64,000 nt of DNA from Undaria pinnatifida. Its lineage: Eukaryota; Sar; Phaeophyceae; Laminariales; Alariaceae. Positions 1 through 11,900 of this stretch are shown here, piece by piece. The notes below the pieces were generated by a model. It saw nothing but the letters and a program-made list of their open reading frames with translations. It was not told the origin of the DNA and made no database searches. The stretch's first letter is position 1; each line of letters starts with the position of its first letter. The translations under genes were made by a program, and so were the position numbers. Where the stretch lies: assembly GCA_012845835.1 (NCBI GenBank), contig JABAKD010000025.1, positions 214,001 through 278,000 on the forward strand, read 5' to 3'.

Positions 1-1500
1 TTCTGCGTTCCGCTCGGGAAGAGAGAACAACTGGACCAGAGGTGTCAATAGGAGATCACTCACGTGCCGCCCGAGTTGGAAACAGCCTTTGTTTTTTTGG
101 CGGTTTTCGTTTTGGTTTTCGACCCGGTACCCGCAGCGAGCCGTGCACTTGCAGGCAATACCATACCAGGTACCAATTACAGCCAGGTTTATCTCTTTTA
201 GGACCCCTTAAGACTATCGTATAATCGTTGTTGCCTGCGTCAAAATGGAAGAGCCACCGCCACCTTCCGCCCGCCCTGATTGTACCGCTCATCCCGCCGT
301 CCGGACAGAGACGAGGTCATGGCTAACGAGAGGAAACGCTGTGTTTGCGCTAGCACGCACGTTACGCTCATAGCACCACGCGTAGCACACCGCATCCATC
401 TCCGCAAAAAATCCTTGCCAAGGCCTTTGCCTTTGCTCGTTTTTCCTCCACGGTTGCGCTGCCGTGGAACCGGTGCCTCGCAGATACTGCAAAGGGCAGA
501 AGTCAGCGATCGGCAATCTTTGGTGGGAAATGCACGAGACTTGCATGGTCACATGCGCGGAGGCCCTGCTTCCCCTTGCAATCACTGCCATATTTACCAC
601 CGGTGGCGCGCACAGCTCACAGCATGCCAAGTGGGGTGAGAACAAGACAGTAGTAGGGCGGAAGGTTAAATTCAAAGGGGGTGGGGGAAGAGGTGAAGTA
701 CTTGCATCGATTAAAGGGAGTACCCAGAGCAATAGAGGGAACAAGGGAGTACGTATCAACGGAATCGTGCTATTGACAGCTGTGTGGGACAAAATATGAC
801 ACGTTGATTGCATTCGTACAGGCGGTACCTCTGGACCTGAGTAACGCAGATTTCGTTTGGAGCGTTACGATGGCTCTACTGGCACGACACCCAGGCCCGA
901 ACTCACTTCAACGTCTATACGCTCCAACCGTATAGCAGGTTCTATTTCCGGCATATACCGAACGAGTTGGTAAGAGTTCAGACCCAAGTGAAGTGTCTGC
1001 TTCCCTTCTTAGGTCTTCCCCGATGCTATGTAACTACTTAAGGGAGATAAATGTGTGTTGCGCTGTCTTCGGCGACGATGTTTACCATTATGTGGACAGA
1101 ACAGTTTCATGCAAGGCATAACTCAGCTTCATCTTGATGTGTACCGTATAAGCGTTTAACTCCCTCCCTGATATGCGCTGCTGCTGTACACTGTACGCTG
1201 CCTGTTTTTCTATAAGGCTTCTACATGATTGGAGCGATATGTGTACAGCTTGCAACGGGTTGGGCTCGAGCTAGGGCCCTGTCGGGCAAGAGCAGCAACT
1301 TCTCGTTTTTGCACAGGGTCAGTAATTCATGGTTTCTGCGAATAGCAGGATAAGTTTTCGGCAATTGTCCCCTGCAACTACTGCAGTGTGCGGCCTATTG
1401 CCTGTTGGAACCGCTGCGGTCGGCCGGCAAGCGAATGAAATGTCATATTTCTGCGTTTGCTCTACACGATGTATTCTCCGTTCTTGCCCTTGCGTGGCAG
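1..1500. other. 5' region with no resolved gene
   Basis: I see no convincing coding exon here. Open frames are short, overlap on both strands and lack family motifs. Exons encoding the N-terminus of the downstream cytochrome b5/reductase gene could lie in this stretch, but none could be joined by splice phase. Confidence 0.5.
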
Positions 1501-1559
1501 GTGAACAAGCATGTCCACATCTATGCCGGGTGGTTCGCTTATGTGGCCGGTTTTATCCA
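1501..1559 (+). CDS. possible membrane-segment exon upstream of the b5/reductase gene
   Basis: After a possible acceptor (gcgtggcag) a phase-0 frame reads VNKHVHIYAGWFAYVAGFI, a hydrophobic stretch with two His residues spaced as in a membrane helix that could ligate heme. It lies 1.3 kb upstream of the first better supported exon of the cytochrome b5/reductase gene and on the same strand. The donor (gtgcaa) is weak and I could not join it to neighbours, so this is only a candidate. Confidence 0.22.
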
Positions 1560-1574
1560 GTGCAATCGCGGGCT

Positions 1575-1930
1575 CGGGTTGGTCATGAGTACCGATCAGC
1601 TTGTGTTCACTATCAGCGACGTAAATGTTATGGTAAGTGTAGTCCGCAACGAAACCCCTGGCAGGCTGGTCATGAACACGGAACAGCCTGTCTTCAATAT
1701 CGGCGACGTACGGTACTCATTATGGTAACTTACTCTCCAACCCAAACCCAAACCCCTAATGGTTTGGTCATCGGTACGGACCAGCTTGTCTCTCCCATCA
1801 GCGACATATCTACTGTAATTTGGTAGGTCTCTCCCCCAATCCTGACACTAGTCCCAATCCCTCACGGGCTAGCCATGACTAAGGACTAGCTTGTCTTCAC
1901 CGTCAGCGACGTAAACCTTAGGGTCAGGTT
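1575..1930. repeat. four degenerate copies of a ~60-bp motif
   Basis: A motif of the form GGTCATGAGTACCGATCAGC followed by TTGT-TTCAC-ATCAGCGACGTA recurs starting near 1581, 1668, 1766 and 1871, so the spacing is 87, 98 and 105 bp. Copies diverge progressively and the spacers differ. It is most simply an old tandem duplication in an intron or 5' region. Confidence 0.75.
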
Positions 1931-2894
1931 ATTGAGTTTCCATGGGTGCGTGCGCGCGTGCTGTGATTGTCCTTGTCAAGCATGAAATAATGAAATGATA
2001 TCGAGGCATGCGGGTACGTTGTTGTTGTCATTTCGTTGTTGTCGTTTGGTTGTTGTTAGTGGTGGGGGTATTGATGTTATTGTTCTCACATTAGTTTATG
2101 GCGGCCACTATCTAGTCCGCAATCTCTTTCAAGCTCCATGTATCTATATAAGAATAATGATAATAAGGGGCTGATATGGAATAAGATAATTGTGACAGAG
2201 GGAACTGTTCATCGGGGGTAGGTAGTGTTTGCATTGTGGGGACATTGGTAAATGGGTAAGCATTTAAGGCAGCGCTGGCGAGCGAATCTCGACGAGAGCG
2301 TATGAAACAATGACGGCATAGGTTGAGAAGGACACGGACAGTATTGGAATGCAATCAGGCCGACGTTGCCTTCGAGGCGATTTCGTTCGCGGGTCATAGG
2401 TGCGGTCCACACTACATTAGCGCTGCGCTTTTCTACAGGAACTACGTATACAAGGAGGGATGTATCCATGAAGAGAAAAGGCGTCAACGATATGCAGAGT
2501 CTGATATGTACTGTCATATTTGTGCTGCTGTGGTTTACTAGGCTATGTTTTTGACGTATCGTCGTGACCAGGGTTTTTATTGATCGTGTATTTCTATTTA
2601 AACACGGCACAGGCAACGAATGACCACCAACATATCCAACGTGTTATGTGTTTGAGTTGTTCGCTTCAATGATAGCATCGGTGATTGTGCAATCACATTT
2701 GTTCCCAAACCGTGCCGGTTTGACTGGATGAACTTTAGGCGTCTTTATTAGGGCGGAAATACCAAATTTACAGCAGCAGCAAGAATAGACGCGAAACTGA
2801 AGTGCCGTGGATGACGACGCGCCGAACGCACCTGACCAATCTTCTGCTCTGACACGCACCGTGTTCTTGCCTGTGGACGAGGAAAGCTGAGCAG

Positions 2895-2988
2895 CTTCGA
2901 GGTGGTCAAGTACACGATGCTTCCGATATGGCTTTCGGTGGTGCCTTTCCTCTTCATCTTCCTTGAAGTTCGCAAGCAGTTTAGAAGG
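2895..2988 (+). CDS. exon: hydrophobic (membrane) segment of the b5/reductase gene
   Basis: After acceptor gagcag the frame reads EVVKYTMLPIWLSVV then a PFLFIFLE stretch and a basic RKQFRR end. This looks like a transmembrane helix followed by a positive cytosolic flank, as in the last helix before the cytosolic domains of membrane oxidoreductases. The donor is AGG|gtgagg, phase 0, matching the next exon. Just downstream two further diverged copies of the 'CGCAAGCAGTT...AGGGT(G/A)AG' end occur, giving alternative donors. The protein family of this segment is not established. Confidence 0.5.
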
Positions 2989-5900
2989 GTGAGGCAGTTT
3001 GATAGTGTTGAGCTACGCAAGCAGTTCACTAGGGTAAGCTTCAGTGTCCATGCGCGCAGACAGTACGCACGGGAAAGTATTAGTGTTGACATACACAAGC
3101 AGCTGACCCTGGCAACGAAGAGCGGGCGTAGGCTACGTTGGCGGTGGTGAAGAAGAAGCGTGGTTGTAGCTCCGCTTTGCGGGCACTACCGTTTCTAGGC
3201 CACTGAAAATATTCCTGTGCGTAAAAGCCCAGCCAAGACGTAGAGTACGCAAGAAAAGGTTTGAAACATCGCGTTCGTAACGTGTTCCTATATGGCCTTG
3301 GTCGGTCGCCTCTTGATGCTGTTATTTTTACTTTTGCAGTATTTCAAGAAGGGGGCAGCCAACGTGTGCTGTGTGGTGCCGATAGTGAACCAGAATTTTA
3401 CCGACGAAGACGTCAACAACGGCATGGAAGACCGCCTTATGCCCAGAACGGAGGAGCTACCCCTCTACAGTACGTTAGAGTTCAACAACAAGGTATGGGC
3501 GGGGCGGGGGGCTACGGAAATTGGGGTTGGGTTGGGTGCTGGGTTGGGATGGGTCGATGAAACCACTGTAGCATTGCAAACAAAATGAACTTGCAATCTT
3601 ATGTTTTCGATCAAAAAGTGATGAGAGTCAACCCGTGTAGATCGCGCTGTTGTCGCCTTCGCTCGAATCGTACGAAGATTACACTACTACGTGCTGTTGT
3701 TGCGTGATCTCTGTATATCGTCGTTCCGCCATCGGATCATCCTGCTCGTCCTCACTTTACATGAGATAACGATCTACACTCATGAATTGCTGGACAAACA
3801 CACAGCCTGTGGTTTGCGCGGGGCGTGCACGCTGGTAAGACCCAACGTGTGGCCTCTGGTAGGCTGGACTGTCGGCAATAATACGTGGGATCGGGACAGA
3901 TTAGACGAAACAACTTTACCAAATAACATGCCAAGATACACACCATCATCTCGTTCACGGTGGCGGAGGAACAGGTGCAACACGATAACTGCCCATGAAA
4001 GGGCTCATCGCGTACGGCTGTCCAATTTTATACAGGATGAACATGGTGTTAGTCCCGGGATATTCAGATCGTACTTCCTCTGACAATTGTCGTTTGTTAT
4101 TCCATGCACTGTCGAGTCGGGTCCAGATCCCTCGGTTACTGCATTTTTTCCTGCCGCTGTGTGATACAGGATCGTGCGGTCTTCAATTGTATTTTTCTTC
4201 CACGCAAGGGCCATTGTTTGATATAGCTACGAGGGGGGCATTATTTCTTCCACCGCAACACTGTAGTGTGATTGGGTCGAAGTGGCCGGACATTGCCGAC
4301 GGCTCAAAATACTCATAGCCTTTGATGTTCCACGAAGTAGACTTCGCCGTTGCACACACGCGAAACAGTACTCGCAAAATAGCCATGAAGCAGCCCTCCT
4401 CCCCCCTCCAACAGCGCTGCCGCTAGTATGTCAACGCAGACGTTTCTATGCCGGAACAAGAAGTGAGACAATTAAAAGGCCACTACACCAGCACCTTCCT
4501 CCAGGAATCTAAACCGAAATCAAAAGGTCGATCCAACCATGGCATATCTTTCTCTGCAGGGGAAATAGAGAGAAGAATCATGGCCGTCCCATCTCCCGCC
4601 CCCCCCGCCGCGGTTTTTGCCATCTGCTCCAGATCTTCAATGGACGCGCTTGGGTCATTGTGGATGGTGCTGTTCTTGACGTTTCGTCGTTTGCCAGGCG
4701 GCATCCTGGTGGCACTAGGTTGATTATGAATGCCATGGGTACGGACGTAACGGCGGAGATTATAGGAAAGGATGCATCAATCGGCAACTCCGGCATGGCG
4801 TTTACTCCACACTCTCACACCAGCGTGAGTGCACTCATCCCGAAATGTGCGAAATTGGGTGGTCAAGACCTTAATGGGGGTTCAGAGGGAACGGGAAAAG
4901 GGGCTAGGTTTTATATTGTTGACGGTCTGGGCTTGTATAGGATTGTTTGTATCGAACAAAGGCTACCGTGTTATCATAGTTGGGGTTCGGGTCAGGGTTA
5001 GAAAAATCAAATCAACACTATGATGATGGTATGATGATGTCATGATAATCATAGTATGATGATGTTGTGATGACGTTGTTATGATGATGATGGTGCTATG
5101 ATATACCCCCATTTTCACCACAAACTTTGAGGTATCATATCATCATATCATATCATATCATATCATCATATCATTATATCGTATCATATCATATCATCAT
5201 ACCATCATATCATCACTACCATCATATCATCATATCAGCATACCGTCATATCAGCATACCATATCATCATACCATCATATCATCATATCATCATATCATC
5301 ATATCATCATATCATCATACCATCGTATCATCATATCATCATGTCATCATACCATCATATCATCATATCATCATACCATCATATCATCATATAATCATAT
5401 CATCATACCATCATATCATATCATACCATCATATCATCATATCATCATACCATATCATACTCGCATGAGTTGCTCAGCACCTGACGGACGCGAAGACTTT
5501 ATTCCACATTCCATGGCCCGGTGTACCTTATTATCCCATCGCGGAGCCACGTCGCAATAATTAGAACAGCACGAAAGCCGAGGATCGCAAAGCAACAGGA
5601 GGTCACTTGTGCGAGTGAATCCTAGCCACGGAAAAAACAAAAGTGTCCTTAAAAAGCGTCCTTAAAAAGTGTCCTTAAAAAGTGTCCTTAAAAAGTGTCC
5701 TTAAAAAGCGTCCTTAAACGGAGCCAGACCCTTACCGATGTCTTGGGCCTCGGCGATAATAATCATAATAATAGTCATAATAGTCATTATAATAGCCATG
5801 ATAATAATCATAATAATCATATACAGATAACTAATCACCGCTTTCTGGCTGCCGCCAGTTCATGGTGATTTGCACTTTGTTTTATTATTGCCCTCTTTGC

Positions 5901-8900
5901 GGGAAGGGAGCGAATCTTACTGTCGACGAGACTTGGAAAATCAAGAACGCCCAGCGACCCCATTCCTCCCTTTCTCACTAAACTTGTCGGACGAATGCGT
6001 GCGTGCGGTAGACCGCTCTCGAGATCGCGAGGAGCTTGGTGGTGGGGTACATCGAAGAGGAAGACGACATTGACTCGGACAGTATTCACGAGGGTGGGGC
6101 TGCTAGTGGTACTGAGCTAGAACCGTCCAGACGTTCCTACTCACGGTCTCGCCGGCTTGCGTCTCGGGTCGGCTTTGACAGTGGCCGTTCCGAGAGGCGA
6201 TCGTCCTCTCACTCTGCCTACAGGAGCCCCAGCGTCGGGCATCTGGCTGTTGGAGGGGGGCGGTCTGAGCGTCCCGGTCGTCTGACATTCGGCCCCGTCC
6301 CTGGATCCTTTGGGCACGACGTAAACATCACGAGAAGGACGCCCGTCGAAGAAGAGCACAAGGTGACGGTTTTTGACCCGATTGGCCACTCCGATAGGGT
6401 CGGTCGCGGTGGTGAAGATAGTCGTGGTGGTCACGGCGGTGGCCGTGGTGGTGGTGAGGGTGGTGGATTATTTATCAACAGGGGCAGTGTCGCCATTAGC
6501 GAGCAGAGTAAATCCTCTGACACCGACGGCACTACCGATGAAGAACAGCAGAGACTACCTCGTGTTTCCGTGCGCAAGAAGAAAAAGAAGAACAAGGGAC
6601 CAGGCGGCGTGGCTGAAGTGGCAGCAGCAATGACGTCAACCACCGAGGCATCGGCGATCGTGAACGCAAAGTCGCCGGCACCAAATGAGGCGATGAAATC
6701 GTCGCTGACAACGAAAGGGCGTGATGAGGAAGGGGAAATGCCGGACTTTACCCCGGAGCTCGCTTTGGAGGTCACCGCACCGCTTGCACCTTGGTCTGCT
6801 GCGCCCGTCTCGCCTGTGTTGGGCTGGACACAGGAGAAGCCTCCAGTGATGCGTACAACATCATCCGATATGCCGGTTGCATTAGACCATCCGGTGACGA
6901 GGAACACCGGATCTCTGTCCAGCAGGAAGGTATATTTTGTTGCCGGTTGTACCAGTGGCGGGCGACATGGGTTGGGGATGAAGAATCAGCGTAGATTGAT
7001 CGCAACATTGACCCCGCTTGTGCATTTATGCCTCATTGCGCAGGCGATCAAAGCATAACATAAATCTTCAATACGCACGGCCGGAATGGCCTCGCCAGAG
7101 GTAGAGCATTGCGAACCAGCTAACACTTACCCCGACCGTATCGTTATATGACATGCCTAGATTGTCCACTCAGAGCGTCTCCCGTCCGGTAGGAATTTTG
7201 TCCATGGCCTTCGTTTGGCATTGTTGACGCCCTCGCGGCCGTTTGGCAGTCTTGTCGCACGCCATGTATGATCACCCGCGATGTTATCCTATCGCACGAT
7301 CAACGAACGCTTTCGGCGGCGATAGCAACTTCACGCAAGGATTTGATGACAACGGACCACATGCCCCCCGCCCCCCCCCCTCCCTTCACCCGCAGTCGTC
7401 GACTTTTCGTCGTTTTCGTTCCTACACTGTTACGTTCCTTCTGCGCGGCAGTTTGGCATTCCTAAACCCGTTTCACGCCGAGCATGCTATTAGCGTCGTC
7501 GTTTCATAACCCTCGTGTTTGTTATTTGGGCAGCCGACGACGATGGAGACAAAGGTCAACCCGGTCCGCCGTATTCTGAGGCGTATCAGCACACAGATAG
7601 ATACCATCAGCGGAGCCAGTATCGACGATAGCAGAAGAAAACAGGTATACTACCGCGTCATAGTTCAGGATTGGAACGGAGTGTTAGAAGACGTCTAGTT
7701 GACCGCTGAACCAATGTTTGAGGAAGTTGGATCTCCCTCACTATTAATAGCAATCCCGTAGGCATGAGCATGCCACGGTGGAGCCGGACATATGTGGCTG
7801 GATTCGAATCGGACGCATGTGGTTGGATTCGAATGCAGAGATGTGTCACACAATTGTAAGAACATGAGAAGACATCGGGCACCCGAGCTCGGTACGTACC
7901 GTCGCACGAACGGCACAAACGTTAAGTTTGCGGCGCCACGGCCTTGCGATGATCCGCAGGAGGACAGGTCGACGAAGGCCTCACAAAACGTGATGGAGAA
8001 GAACCCGACATTGGACTTGTTCCACGTATGCCCGCTGCTGCTGCACGAAATGATGGGTGGCGGAACTGGCAGACCCATGCACAAGTTCGTTTTCTCATGC
8101 CCAGGAAGGGCGGGGGCGTTGGTGAGATATAGAAGAGGGATTCGTGAACTGCTTGTGTTGAGCTGTATGAGTGATCGACGTGCCTTGTTTGTTCTGTGTC
8201 ACTTGTGGGTCGTATGTGCATGCTTGTGGCACAGTTATGATTAGTGTAAGGTCGGGTAAACTAGTTTCAACGTTGGTGTCTTGGTATTTTGCTGGTTTTA
8301 TGTTTCGAGATCTGTAGACGGGAGGTGAAAAACATCATTGTAAATTGGCGTTTGGAATGGTACTGAAACGCGCATCGCATTCAATGGCCCAGTTGGGACG
8401 GAAAACGTCACACTTTGTTCACGTAAACGTACGATGCGGCACAACACCAAAACTAACCCTGGCCTTGCTGTTTTCGACGCCGTAGGCATGGGCCATCCGG
8501 GCACATATTGTCTCAAACGTTTTTCACCACTTGACAAATTTTGGACGGCGCCTGTCACCCTTTGCCGCCAGATGGATGCCATGGAGGGTGTTTGTCACTT
8601 CAACATGCGGGTAGTCAAAGAAGAGGGCATGGTGAGCAAATGTTACACAACGACAGGCCGACAGTATCTCACGCAGTAAGACAGGGTAGTGTGAATTCTT
8701 TCGTTTCTTGAGGGGCGCTTTTTGTGGTCTTGCGCTGTGTTGCGATGCGTTGCTTGGGCGAACGTTGGTCTCTAGTGGAGGTCGCTTTTTTGTTGTTTGT
8801 TGTTTCTCCTCGACGTTGTTGTTCATGTTTCTAATGCTTTCCGGTAGGTTCACCACTACTATCGCGTATAAAGTTCAAATTGACGGGGGTAGCTGAGTGG

Positions 8901-11900
8901 ATACAGACGAGCTAAACAACTTTCAACAATAGTTTCAAAGTTTCAACGCCACCTGAAGGCATGTTCCCGTGCTCGCGCACTACTGCAGCATGCCTGGGAC
9001 GGTCAAGGTCCAACAAAGTATCATCGGTCAAGCCCCATCCTGTCCCTTCCCCCAACCCCGTTTTGAAATGTGGCCGTCGACTCCTGGGGGAACGCAGAGA
9101 GTGGTACAGCGGTCCTACAACGCTTATGCTGTCCGGGTGCAGGGCGAGGAGGGGACCAAGCGGAGAGTCGTGCCGGCAGGTGACACGGACGAGGGAGACC
9201 TGTGCATAGAGATGAGGATAAGGCTTTATCCGGACGGACTTATGAGCAATCTCTTGCTGCAGCTCACTAAGGTGAGGAATGAAAGTGCCTGGCTCGACGT
9301 TAGTTGGGTTTGGTGCGTGGAGGAGATATTGTGACGGCCACGAAATGTTGCATTAGAGGTCCTTTGAGAGAGCACGTTAGCCGGTACTTGGGTATTCGTT
9401 GATGTTTTGTTACTGTGCCGTAGTTTTCCCAAGGTGTACTGGGGTGATTCATAGTGTACACCTACGGGGAGGCTTTCGTTTCCAGCACTTCAACGTTAAA
9501 AGTTATATTTAGGCAGTTGTGGCGATAGCTCTGACTGTGGATGGTATTTCCTCGCCGCGCCCGATTCCCTTGGTTGTTTCGATTGCGACCTTATAGCTTA
9601 AGGCCTTCTTAGTTCGACCTTCCCGTGCTTCGAACCCAAGAATATACAGCCCTCCTCCTCCTCCTCGCCCCCTGACCATGCGCCCTTTTGTACATTTCAT
9701 ATTCCATGCTTATCTGGCATCATCGATTTAGACGCATTGCCCAACCAAAACCCACAACCGACTGACCGGTTAACTGACGATGTCCAATTCATGTGGACGG
9801 CAAAACTACGCGGCCTGATGGCTGAACTACTGCGTAAACGTCGGCTTCGAAATAGCAGAACTCGGACAACCCCGCGGTTCAGCTGCAGGGGCCTTTCGTC
9901 CAAGATAGGCTGACACCACCGCCGGCCTACCGCAACGTCGTCATGATTGCAGCTGGAACCGGCGTCAACCCCAGTAAGTGGTCAGCGTGTAAATTGTACA
10001 TGTCGGCCCTTGCTTTTTTATCTTTGATGGCGAGGGCGTACGTTTTGTCACAGTTGTTTTTCGATTACCCGACAGAGGAGCCTCGTGTCGGCAAACGGTA
10101 GATTATGAATTCACCCAAACCCTACTCGGCCGTGGCGTCTAGGAAAGGGAAGCGGAACTGAGACCCTTGGGTCGCTCAAATGAGTTGCAACTGTCTCGGT
10201 GATGCAGAGCATACCATATGTTCGATAACAACGGAACAAGAGTACCGCCCGTCCACGCTCGTATTGAAAAAAAAACGCGTTCACAACTGAGTTTGTGCGC
10301 CACTTGGATCACTCCGACTATTTGTGGCAGGCTGAGACGCTAAATAGTAACCCGAGGGAGGATGTGGGGGGGTGAGGCAGGGTAGTCTACCCAAATCGCC
10401 AGCATTCTAGATCCAAGCTAGTACTTTGTATAGGAACCTAGTCCATCTTAGTGCCCGCATGTATGCTTAAAAGCGTTGCCTATCCACCTCGTCGATCTCC
10501 ATGCGACTCACCCGCCGGATCGGGGACCATCCATCTTGCCGGCGAAAACCATCAGTGGTGCAGATGATACGAGACTACCTAAACTCCGACCGGTGAGAGC
10601 TGTTGCCGGGTAAGACTGGATCGCGCCTCTCTATCTCCGTATCTTCCTTTATCCAATGCCCTGTCTCCCCGACTGTTTCTCTGCAAATATCTCTCTAGAA
10701 ATATGTCTCTAGAAATATCTCTGTTGATGACTGTTCTGATATATGCTTGCTTCTCGTGTAGGGCCTCGATATTGTTGTCGGGGTGGCTAATCGGCGGACG
10801 GGGATCTCCGCTGTTACGCGTGTCACGACTTGCGGCTATAAGCGATCGCCAAGCATGCTGTTTTTTGCAAATAGTGACCTTAGATCGGATGCAGTGTATA
10901 CGCCGTGTATACACCGTACTTATGTATTAACCTTCTATCTACCTGGGGGCCCGCCTGCGTCTCTATTCCCCTCTCCCTTTTCTGCATCTCCCATGCTCGC
11001 TCAGCCGCACCCACGACTCGCTGCTGAGCAAGCACTCGAGGTTGGTACTTCTGTGGCAAAATAGCGAAGAAGACGATCTCTTCTGCAAGGATGAGCTGAT
11101 GGCATTGCAGGTATAATCGCGCATGCTTACGAGAGATAAGTATTGGAACACGGCCCTGGATTCCTCTATCTGTTGCGCTGAAAAATGTTCCTCGGCTGTC
11201 ACTGCCGCTCTGCTGCTGCGACGGCAGTGGCGGCCTCGCCCACGGCGATGGCTTTGAACGTTGCGGCTGGGAACGCCCAGCTCTGGCAAAATCGTCGCCG
11301 TTGTAGTGCAACTTATTTCTGCGTAGTGCGGCCAAAGGTTTTGCAGTATAGTAGGGGGTAGTTCAACAAGCGGATTAAAGAAATTGCAAGACAATGCAGA
11401 AACAATGCAGAAACAATGCGGTTCGTCGATACCGTGGGAACGGGAGCAACAAGCCCAATCTTAAAAGCATATCGACTCTGTTGACCCTGGGGCTATCAGC
11501 AAGATTTTGCAACAACGCGCGTGGACGGCAATCAACTTACGTCAAACGATACGAAGTATACTAAGTCAACTGATTTGGTCGATTTAGACACTGTAGTTGA
11601 AAAGCGGTAGAAGGAACAAACCCTGTGATCCCACTGCTACCGCCTAAGCTTTCCGTTCGATATCATCGTGACTCAAACCGCCAGCGGCAATGTACTGTTT
11701 GACTGATACCAGTTACGGAAAAAATCCTTGTCATGTCAACCCCCCCCCCCTTCTTCATAGATCTCTCGGAAACACACGCATACATAGGGTACATGAGATG
11801 CACTGAGCCCGTGACGAACTGATAGTCACGTGCCGTCAACGATGCGGGGCACACCTTTTTCGCGCGCCCGTTAAGTCAAGTTTTTTTCTTTTTTCGAGGA

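Noticed and set aside
245-373. 42-codon frame starting MEEPPPPSARPDC as first exon of the b5/reductase gene
   Set aside because: The only nearby donor is poor (gtcatg), the frame stops at 371 and nothing links it to the first supported exon 2.5 kb away.
5127-5468. 113-codon Ser/Tyr/His-rich open frame
   Set aside because: It is a translation of the ATCAT microsatellite with no non-repeat content.
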